Shown: piece after piece, positions 1 to 6,135 of the stretch
Numbering within the stretch: the stretch's first letter is position 1
How the letters are laid out: the number at the start of each line of letters is the position of its first letter
Origin: Desulfobacteraceae bacterium
GTDB taxonomy: Bacteria > Desulfobacterota > Desulfobacteria > Desulfobacterales > Desulfosarcinaceae
NCBI GenBank assembly: GCA_024230435.1
Contig: JAAERL010001141.1
Location: 1 to 64,000, forward strand
Length of the DNA stretch: 64,000 bases
Reading direction: 5' to 3'
Program-made: the position numbers and the translations under genes
Notes under the pieces: generated by a model
Told to the model about the DNA's origin: nothing
Databases searched by the model: none
What the model saw: only the letters and a program-made list of their open reading frames with translations

Positions 1-150
1 GACGGAAAAGAATATACCAGATTGAGCAGGATTTTTTTTCGTATTCAAGGCGTGCCAAAGTTTGCATACTTAACGTATTCGGGCTTTGGCATAACGCAGA
101 AGACGGGAAAAAAGACATACAAGATGGTATATTCTTTAACACAAATCGCC
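1..150. repeat. Family A MITE-like element, copy A1 (left end cut by window edge)
   Basis: This non-coding block is nearly identical to positions 5903-6065. It ends in TGGTATATTC...AAATCGCC, the reverse complement of the left end seen in the complete copy (GGCGATT...GAATATACCA). It lacks a 13-base stretch (ATTTTGCTGATCA) present in the other copy. No reading frame is shared, so it is read as a small non-autonomous inverted-repeat element. Confidence 0.75.
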
Positions 151-173
151 TAAGTTTTACTTTTAACGTGTTG

Positions 174-264
174 CTAAGGGTCGTGGAAGATGCGAATATA
201 CAATTTATGCTTGGCTTTAAACCCGGCGCAATAACGCTATATTGGTATCTTCCAAGCTCCTAAA
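174..264. repeat. Family C MITE-like element, short copy C1
   Basis: About 90 bases with inverted-repeat ends: GTGGAAGATGCGAATATA on the left and TATATTGGTATCTTCCAAG on the right. The same ends bracket the longer copy at 8569-8746, so C1 is probably an internally deleted form. It begins 23 bases after the end of element A1, and the two are almost nested. Confidence 0.65.
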
Positions 265-379
265 GTCTTGCGGGTGAAAGCCTTCTTTTTGGGCGATTTG
301 CATAATGTTTAGGGCGTTTAGTGGCCGAAAGCGCGCGTAATTAACTCTACGATTGCAGGTGAAGCTGCGGGTAGTCGAT

Positions 380-454
380 TGTTTCAGGTATATTTCGCCT
401 CGTGTTTTAAATATTTCGGGTGTTTCATGTGTTTCAAATGTTTCAGGCGAAACG
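380..454. promoter_or_regulatory. Cluster of TGTTTCA sites upstream of the sigma-54 activator
   Basis: TGTTTCA occurs at 380-386, 421-427, 430-436 and 439-445. The last three form a 9-base direct periodicity, and the last is followed by GGCGAAACG as an imperfect inverted partner. The same heptamer makes palindromes upstream of the 2792 operon. These are plausible enhancer sites for the adjacent activator, which would make the gene autoregulated. Binding is inferred. Confidence 0.5.
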
Positions 455-683
455 CGGCTTCCGTTTTAATTCGTACAAGCACTTTTTTGTAGTAAAGAAT
501 CCTGGCCCAGAGGACTAGGCTTTTCTATTTTTTAATAAAAAATATAAAAACAGGGCGCTAAAGCCTCTTTTTTAATTGACGAAATTTTAATTCCTGCAGA
601 GCTATTTTTTCAGTTGATTTATTTAGAGAAGCCACGCTAAGCATTTACTTAGGCTAAGTGCTATTGCGCATTGGATATTATTT

Positions 684-699
684 TGGCCTGTAAATTGCA
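684..699 (+). promoter_or_regulatory. Candidate sigma-54 (-24/-12) promoter of the activator gene
   Basis: TGGCCT-GTAAA-TTGCA matches the -24/-12 consensus TGGCAC-N5-TTGCA. The invariant GG (685-686) and GC (697-698) are exactly 10 bases apart. It lies about 95 bases upstream of the ATG at 793 and downstream of the TGTTTCA cluster. Confidence 0.5.
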
Positions 700-745
700 C
701 AACATATTGTCTGCTGGATTGGATTGGCTTAATCGCAATAATTTG

Positions 746-759
746 AACAACATGTTGTT
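746..759. promoter_or_regulatory. Perfect 14-bp palindrome AACAACATGTTGTT
   Basis: A perfect dyad 34 bases before the activator start. Its core AACATGTT recurs at 2574-2581 upstream of the NuoE-like gene, and a degenerate copy (ACAACATATTGT) sits at 699-710. It may be an operator for a second regulator or part of the activator's own site. Confidence 0.4.
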
Positions 760-792
760 ATCAATAGATGCTATAAACTGGATCAAGGGCTT

Positions 793-2121
793 ATGTGTTT
801 AAATTTTCAAGATATTGTAGAGACTTTACCCCAAGGTGTCTTTACCATTGATACCGACTGGCGAATTACCTCTTTTAATCAATCAGCGGAAACTATCACA
901 GGGCATAAACGCGGACATGTAATTGGCAGGCATTGCTGGGATATCTTTAAAGCGGATCAGTGCCGCAGAAAATGCCCTCTGGAACTTAGCATGAACACGG
1001 GTGAGACCAGGATGGACCAGGAGGTCAGCATCTTCAATCGCAATGGTGAACGGCAAACCTTGCTGGTCAATGTTAACGTTCTGCGAGATGGAAAGGGGCA
1101 AGTCACCGGCGCGTTGGAAACGTTCCGTGTTGTGCGGATTGAAAATAAAGTTTTGAAGCAAGCCAGTGTATTGGATGCGCAATTGACCGGAATTATTGGC
1201 CGAAGCGAGGCAATCGTGTCGGCCTTGGAGCGGTTGCCGGATATAGCCGCAAGCAACGCCAATGTTCTTATTGACGGCGAAAGCGGAACAGGTAAGGAGC
1301 TACTGGCCAAAGCCATTCACAATCTATCCCCTAACCGAAAACAGCCTTTTGTCGCGGTGAACTGTGCGGCGCTTGCCGAGTCCTTGCTGGAATCCGAACT
1401 GTTCGGCCATGAAAAGGGGGCTTTTACCAGTGCGGATCGTTCCAAGCCCGGCCGTTTTGAAATGGCCAGGGGCGGTACCCTGTTCTTGGACGAGATCGGG
1501 GAAATGAAACCGGAACTTCAGGTGAAACTGCTCAGGGTGATCGAGCAAAGGGAGTTTGAACGGGTCGGCGGCACCCAGCCCATTAGTCTGGACGCCCGGA
1601 TTATCAGTGCGACAAATCAGGAACTTGGGCTTGCAATGCAGCAAGGCCGATTCCGGGAAGATTTATTCTTTCGCTTACGCACGGTTCCAATGACATTGCC
1701 TCCTTTGAGGGATCGTATAGAGGATATTCCACTGCTCGTTGACGAATTCATTAAAACGTTCAACCGCCGGTACAATAAAAATGTTCGTTCCATAGATCCA
1801 AAGGCATTAAAAATGCTCAGCGAGTATTGCTGGCCTGGCAATGTGAGGGAGTTGGAACGTTGCCTGGAACATGCATTTGTTTTTGTCAAGGGTCCTGTTA
1901 TCTTTGCCCATTACCTGCCGAAATTTCATGATTCGATTCCAAACAGAAGCGATGTTTCAATTCCATCCGGAAACATTTTCGGCCGGAAAGCCAAATTAAC
2001 CCGATCCATATTGATCCAGGCATTGGAAAAAAGCGGTGGAAATCGAAAAGAAGCGGCCGCAATGTTAGGCATTAGCCGGACTTCCATATGGCGGTACATG
2101 AAACGCCACAGCCTGTTATAA
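793..2121 (+). CDS. PAS domain sigma-54-dependent Fis-family activator
   Basis: A bacterial enhancer-binding protein of 442 residues. An N-terminal PAS domain (about 1-115) carries three cysteines, C48, C57 and C61 (motif CWDIF...C...CPL), of the kind that can hold a metal or Fe-S centre or sense redox. The AAA+ domain follows: Walker A GESGTGKE (162-169), Walker B LFLDEIGE, and the sigma-54 contact loop written GAFTSA (209-214) rather than the usual GAFTGA. A Fis-type helix-turn-helix ends the protein (NRKEAAAMLGISRTSIWRYM). It lies directly upstream of, and in the same direction as, the NuoE/NuoF/HdrA genes, whose leader has a good -24/-12 promoter, so it is the likely activator of that operon. 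The signal sensed is unknown. Confidence 0.92.
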   Translation: MCLNFQDIVETLPQGVFTIDTDWRITSFNQSAETITGHKRGHVIGRHCWDIFKADQCRRKCPLELSMNTGETRMDQEVSIFNRNGERQTLLVNVNVLRDGKGQVTGALETFRVVRIENKVLKQASVLDAQLTGIIGRSEAIVSALERLPDIAASNANVLIDGESGTGKELLAKAIHNLSPNRKQPFVAVNCAALAESLLESELFGHEKGAFTSADRSKPGRFEMARGGTLFLDEIGEMKPELQVKLLRVIEQREFERVGGTQPISLDARIISATNQELGLAMQQGRFREDLFFRLRTVPMTLPPLRDRIEDIPLLVDEFIKTFNRRYNKNVRSIDPKALKMLSEYCWPGNVRELERCLEHAFVFVKGPVIFAHYLPKFHDSIPNRSDVSIPSGNIFGRKAKLTRSILIQALEKSGGNRKEAAAMLGISRTSIWRYMKRHSLL

Positions 2122-2199
2122 TCCCGCCTATTACAACTTAGTTAGAAAATATCCTTCCAATCGCCTTAGTGCTCAGGTTTTTCGATATCTATTTGACAC

Positions 2200-2367
2200 C
2201 TAAGAGCTTGTTTGGAAAATAGAAGATTTAGCGAAAAAGTGCGAGGGCGAGGCCAAAATGTCTTAAATTTGAGATGAATAGCCGGTCTATTAGTCGAAAA
2301 ATTGCGTCATTTTGTACCGTTCTCGCGCTTTTGCAGCCGATTTAATAATCCCCAAACAGGCGCTAAG
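2200..2367 (+). repeat. Family B MITE-like element, copy B1
   Basis: About 168 bases bounded by CTAAGAGCTTGTTTGG and CCCAAACAGGCGCTAAG. The reverse complement of 27286-27453 matches it along its whole length by eye, at well over 80 percent. The whole element is an imperfect palindrome centred near AATAGCCGGTCTATT, so it could fold into one long hairpin. It is non-coding and lies between the activator and the electron-transfer operon. Confidence 0.75.
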
Positions 2368-2492
2368 ATAAACCGTTGAGTGTTTGTTCAAGATTATGTC
2401 CGGGTACTGCATTTTTGCGCATTATGCGAATCTTGAAAAAGCAAAGACTCGTTTATTTTTGTTCAAACAGTTTGGTTTTTTGGCGGTTCGCA

Positions 2493-2522
2493 AATGTTTC
2501 AACTGAAACATTCTGTGTTTCA
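2493..2522. promoter_or_regulatory. Palindromic TGTTTCA/TGAAACA upstream activator site 1
   Basis: AATGTTTCA-AC-TGAAACATT is a perfect 9-base dyad with a 2-base spacer at 2493-2512, followed by a further half-site TGTTTCA at 2516-2522. It is about 180-200 bases upstream of the sigma-54-type promoter, a typical enhancer distance. TGTTTCA also clusters upstream of the activator gene. Confidence 0.5.
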
Positions 2523-2561
2523 ATTTGTAACTATCTGAAAATTAAATAAAAAATAATATTT

Positions 2562-2614
2562 TGAAACAAGTGCAACATGTTCGGGCCTGGTTTGAAACAA
2601 AAATATGTTTCAAA
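2562..2614. promoter_or_regulatory. Palindromic TGTTTCA/TGAAACA upstream activator site 2
   Basis: TTTGAAACA-N6-TGTTTCAAA (2591-2614) is a perfect 9-base inverted repeat with the half-sites facing outward compared with site 1. A TGAAACA half-site at 2562-2568 and the AACATGTT octamer (2574-2581) precede it. It lies 80-130 bases upstream of the sigma-54-type promoter. Confidence 0.5.
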
Positions 2615-2693
2615 TCCATCCTGGGTTGTTCCATTAACTACGCTTTTAGAGCAGAAGGCTATTATTTGTTATTATATTAGGATGTTAGCCTGA

Positions 2694-2709
2694 TGGCACA
2701 GGCATTGCC
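2694..2709 (+). promoter_or_regulatory. Sigma-54 (-24/-12) promoter of the NuoE/NuoF/HdrA operon
   Basis: TGGCAC-AGGCA-TTGC is an exact match to the -24/-12 consensus TGGCAC-N5-TTGC, with GG (2695-2696) and GC (2707-2708) separated by 10 bases. The start codon of the first gene is 83 bases downstream. A sigma-54 activator gene and palindromic sites lie upstream, so the assignment is supported by both sequence and context. Confidence 0.75.
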
Positions 2710-2791
2710 ATATAAATGGATAACTGACAGAAGATCGTGACCGTCAGCGGGCGGTATGAAAGATGATTGATCATTTATATAGGAGATAGAC

Positions 2792-3286
2792 ATGCACCAA
2801 GGTGAACTTTTAGATGACATTTTGGATCAGTACCCGGAAAAGCCGGAATACCTCATTTTTTTGCTTCAGGATATCCAAAGCAAATACGGTTATATTTCTC
2901 AGGATTCAATGGGGCAGGCATGTGAGCATGCCGGCGTACCTCTGACCCAAGGCTATTCGGTTGCTACGTTTTATCAGTCTTTCAGACTTGATCCCAGCGG
3001 CGAACATGACATTCGTGTCTGCATGGGTACCGCCTGCCATTTAAAGGGCGCTCAGCGCATCGTCGATGATTTGAGCCGGAAGCTAAACATCAAGTCTGGC
3101 GAGACAACCCAAGACCTGCGCTATACGCTCAGTACCGTCAATTGCGTTGGCGCTTGCGCACTGGCGCCGGTGATTGTTGTGGATGAGGAATATAAATCCG
3201 GCATGACCGCCAAAAAGATGGATAAGCAATTAAAAATTATGGAAAATGAGCTTACCGAAGACACAAAGGAGCAGGGAAATGCCTGA
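2792..3286 (+). CDS. NuoE-like thioredoxin-fold [2Fe-2S] subunit
   Basis: 164 residues in the 24-kDa (NuoE/HndA/HydC-type) family. An N-terminal helical part (YPEKPEYLIFLLQDIQ, then the YGYIS and VATFYQSF motifs) is followed by the [2Fe-2S] domain with cysteines in CMGTACH and, about 40 residues on, CVGACALAP. It would pass electrons to or from the FMN subunit encoded next. A good ribosome binding site (AGGAGATAGAC) precedes the ATG. Its last codons overlap the NuoF-like start by 8 bases, so the two are translationally coupled. No membrane complex I genes are present, pointing to a soluble bifurcating or NADH-oxidising enzyme. Confidence 0.9.
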   Translation: MHQGELLDDILDQYPEKPEYLIFLLQDIQSKYGYISQDSMGQACEHAGVPLTQGYSVATFYQSFRLDPSGEHDIRVCMGTACHLKGAQRIVDDLSRKLNIKSGETTQDLRYTLSTVNCVGACALAPVIVVDEEYKSGMTAKKMDKQLKIMENELTEDTKEQGNA

Positions 3287-5186
3287 TTTAAATACCGCAA
3301 CCGCCATTGATCTGAATCAGTGGCATTTGAAATCCGAACAGGATTTGATTGAACTGCAAAAACGAATCATCGAAAGCACGGATCCGAACCGGCCGGAGAT
3401 TGTGGTTTGTCATGGAACCGGATGCCTTGCAAATGCAAGCGATAAAGTCAGCGAGGCATTGAAAGCCGGCCTGGCCAAGGCGGGCATCAATGCCAAGGTC
3501 ATGCCAGGAATTAAAAAAACCGGCTGCCAGGGATTTTGTTCCCGCGGCCCCCTTGTGCTGATCCGCCCCCAGGGTTTGTTTTATCAGCAGGTCAAAGCCA
3601 GGGATGCCGACGAAATCATAGAAAAAACCTTAATGCGCGGCGAAATCGTCAAACGCCTGCTTTATAAAGATCCGAAAACAAAAAAGGCGATTGCCACAGA
3701 GCAAGAGATTCCTTTTTATAAACTCCAGAAGCGTGTTGTGCTGAAAAATATTGGAAAAATCGATCCCACCGATATCCTTGATACTATCTCAAGCGGTGGA
3801 TACCAAGCCTTGGCTAAGGCGCTGACGTCCATGACACCTGAACAGGTGGTAGCCGAGGTTGAAAAATCCGGCCTGCGCGGTCGCGGCGGCGCTGGATTTC
3901 CCGCCGGACGAAAATGGCGAAGCGCTTTGACCGCCATCAAGAAAAAGGGCCGTCCGGTATACGTGGTGGTCAATGGTGACGAGGGAGATCCCGGAGCGTT
4001 CATGGATCGGACAATCATGGAAGGCGACCCGCATTCTGTGCTTGAAGGTCTGATCATCGGCGCCTATGCACTCGGCGCGCAAAACGGTTACCTTTATGTG
4101 CGAGCTGAATACCCCCTGGCGATTAAGCACCTTGAAAAAGCAATGGAGCAAGCACGCTGCCTGGGATTGTTGGGGGAAAATATTCTCAATACCGGATTTT
4201 CATTTGATGCGCGCATTAACCGCGGCGCAGGCGCTTTTGTGTGCGGTGAATCCACCGCTCTTTTTACGTCCATCGAGGGCAAACCGGGAAACCCCCGTCC
4301 TAAGTACGTCCGTAGTGTTGAAGAAGGCTTATGGGGCAGACCCACGGTGCTTAACAACGTGGAGACTTGGGCAAATGTGCCCCTTATTATTAGAAAAGGC
4401 GCTAACTGGTATAGCGGCTTGGGGGTTTCCAATAGCACCGGCACAAAGGTTTTTTCCCTGGTAGGCAAGGTCAATAATGTCGGCCTCGTTGAAGTTCCCA
4501 TGGGCGTGCCTGTTTCAAGAATCGTGGAAGAAATCGGCGGCGGGGTTCCGGGCGGAGCTCCGTTTAAGGCGGTTCAAACCGGAGGCCCTTCCGGAGGGTG
4601 TATCCCTTATAGCCTGAAAGAGACTCCCGTGGATTTTGATTCTTTGACTAAAGCGGGGTCGATGATGGGTTCGGGGGCAATGATCGTTATGGACGACTCA
4701 GATTGCGTGGTGGACGTGGGACGCTATTTTCTCAGGTTTCTCGAAGAAGAATCCTGCGGAAAATGCCTGCCTTGCCGTCTTGGCCTGAGCCGTATGCGTG
4801 AGGTTCTGGATCGGTTTTCACAAGGCAAAGGCTCGGAAAAAGAGATCGATGATCTGATCAATCTGTCCCAGGCCATCGTTGACGGCGCCTTGTGCGCACT
4901 GGGCTCGAGTGCTCCAAATCCCGTTCTGACTACGATTCGTTATTTTAAGGACGAATACCTTGCCCATGTGCAGGATCAAAAATGCCCTGCCGGAGTGTGC
5001 AAGGATTTGATCACGTATCGGATCGATGAGGAAAAATGTACTGGCTGTACGGCTTGCTCGAAGCAATGTCCCAGTAATTGTATTTCCGGCGAGAAGAAAA
5101 AAATACATGTCATTGATGCGTCTTCCTGCATCAAATGCGGTATCTGTAAAGAATCTTGCAAATTCGGCGCCGTATTAACGGTATAG
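3279..5186 (+). CDS. NuoF-like NADH-binding FMN/[4Fe-4S] subunit with C-terminal ferredoxin domain
   Basis: 635 residues from the ATG at 3279. This start is preferred over the upstream in-frame ATG at 3246 because AAAGGAGCAGG sits just before it. Domains: N-terminal thioredoxin-like [2Fe-2S] (CHGTGC near 44, then GCQGFCSRG), the FMN/NADH-binding domain with the glycine-rich GLRGRGGAGFPAG loop (about 198-210), an SLBB domain, the N3-type [4Fe-4S] site ESCGKCLPCRLG (C493, C496, C499), and a C-terminal 2[4Fe-4S] ferredoxin (CTGCTACSKQC, CIKCGICKESC; about 587-630). This architecture is typical of the HydB/HndC subunits of soluble NAD(P)-linked hydrogenases and of related bifurcating enzymes. It is the NAD(H) site of the complex. 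Confidence 0.92.
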   Translation: MPDLNTATAIDLNQWHLKSEQDLIELQKRIIESTDPNRPEIVVCHGTGCLANASDKVSEALKAGLAKAGINAKVMPGIKKTGCQGFCSRGPLVLIRPQGLFYQQVKARDADEIIEKTLMRGEIVKRLLYKDPKTKKAIATEQEIPFYKLQKRVVLKNIGKIDPTDILDTISSGGYQALAKALTSMTPEQVVAEVEKSGLRGRGGAGFPAGRKWRSALTAIKKKGRPVYVVVNGDEGDPGAFMDRTIMEGDPHSVLEGLIIGAYALGAQNGYLYVRAEYPLAIKHLEKAMEQARCLGLLGENILNTGFSFDARINRGAGAFVCGESTALFTSIEGKPGNPRPKYVRSVEEGLWGRPTVLNNVETWANVPLIIRKGANWYSGLGVSNSTGTKVFSLVGKVNNVGLVEVPMGVPVSRIVEEIGGGVPGGAPFKAVQTGGPSGGCIPYSLKETPVDFDSLTKAGSMMGSGAMIVMDDSDCVVDVGRYFLRFLEEESCGKCLPCRLGLSRMREVLDRFSQGKGSEKEIDDLINLSQAIVDGALCALGSSAPNPVLTTIRYFKDEYLAHVQDQKCPAGVCKDLITYRIDEEKCTGCTACSKQCPSNCISGEKKKIHVIDASSCIKCGICKESCKFGAVLTV

Positions 5187-5232
5187 AAATCGGTCGCCCC
5201 GGCACAGGGCATATTTGAGGAGGCGTTTTTCA

Positions 5233-5868
5233 ATGAAAATTACTTTTAAAATAAACGATAAAACTGTGGAAGCCAGAACAGGCTGGACAGTTCTTGAAAC
5301 GGCACAGCACTACGGGATCGATATCCCAACGCTGTGTCACCATGAGTCGGTTACTCCCAGCGGAGCATGCAGGCTGTGCATGGTCGAACTCAAGGAAGGA
5401 AATTGGTCCAAACTTGTGGCATCGTGCATATATCCGGTAAAAGAGGGCATCACCATCTATACGGAAACGGAAAGGGTCAGCAATGTCCGCCGATGGGTGT
5501 TTGAAATGCTTTTATCTACGTGTCCGGCCAGTGCTAAAATCCGCCAGATGGCGGCCAATTATGGAGTTGCCTCAACCCGGTTTCCTATATCCAATCCCGA
5601 TAATAAGTGCATGGTCTGCGGGCTATGCAGCCGGGTTTGCGAGGAGGTTGTAGGGCTGTCCGCCATCTCCGTTGTGGACAGGGGGGTGCACAAAAAAATA
5701 GGCGCTCCATTTCTCAGGCCTACCGACGTATGTGTGGCCTGTGGCTGCTGCGTCAGTGTCTGTCCCACAGGCGCCATGCAGTCGTTTTTTGATCAGGTTC
5801 GGGGTGAACCCTCCATGCGTCTGACGCAACTGACACGTCAGTCCGCACAAGAAGTTAAAACGTCTTAA
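5233..5868 (+). CDS. NuoG N-terminal/HoxU-like [2Fe-2S] and 2[4Fe-4S] electron-transfer subunit
   Basis: 211 residues from the ATG at 5233, placed by GAGGAGG a few bases upstream; an in-frame TTG at 5215 is unlikely. A plant-type [2Fe-2S] domain (LCHHE...GACRLCMVE, about 35-55) is followed by a bridging segment and two [4Fe-4S] motifs, CMVCGLCSRVC and CVACGCCVSVCP. The H-cluster domain of an [FeFe] hydrogenase is absent, as is any molybdopterin domain. The protein is therefore a wiring subunit rather than a hydrogenase, like HoxU or the N-terminus of NuoG. It would link the NuoF-like flavin site to the HdrA-like protein encoded downstream. Confidence 0.85.
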   Translation: MKITFKINDKTVEARTGWTVLETAQHYGIDIPTLCHHESVTPSGACRLCMVELKEGNWSKLVASCIYPVKEGITIYTETERVSNVRRWVFEMLLSTCPASAKIRQMAANYGVASTRFPISNPDNKCMVCGLCSRVCEEVVGLSAISVVDRGVHKKIGAPFLRPTDVCVACGCCVSVCPTGAMQSFFDQVRGEPSMRLTQLTRQSAQEVKTS

Positions 5869-5895
5869 AAAGCGCTTTAAAACGGACGCCACTTA

Positions 5896-6065
5896 GGCGA
5901 TTGACGGAAAAGAATATACCAGATTGAGCAGAATTTTTTTTCGTATTCAAGGCGCGCCAAAATTTTGCTGATCAGTTTGCATACTTAACGTATTCGGGCT
6001 TTGGCATAACGCACAAGACGGGAAAAAAGACATACAAGATGGTATATTCTTTAACACAAATCGCC
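5896..6065. repeat. Family A MITE-like element, complete copy A2
   Basis: 170 bases with imperfect terminal inverted repeats (GGCGATTGACGGAAAAGAATATACC at the left; the right end reads back GGCGATTTGTGTTAAAGAATATACC). It sits between the third and fourth genes of the electron-transfer operon. The copy at 1-150 lacks 13 of its internal bases. It has no coding capacity and may affect readthrough into the HdrA gene. Confidence 0.75.
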
Positions 6066-6135
6066 TTAAAACCGGATAATGCCGGTGCGGATCGGCGGAT
6101 CGATCGAGGGATCGATAGATACAGGAGATAAAAAA

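Noticed and set aside
2792..5868. Complex I (nuo) respiratory cluster
   Set aside because: Membrane subunits are absent and the NuoF-like protein has a C-terminal ferredoxin domain, pointing to a soluble enzyme.
5233..5868. [FeFe]-hydrogenase
   Set aside because: The subunit ends after the 2[4Fe-4S] domain; no H-cluster motif or large catalytic domain follows.
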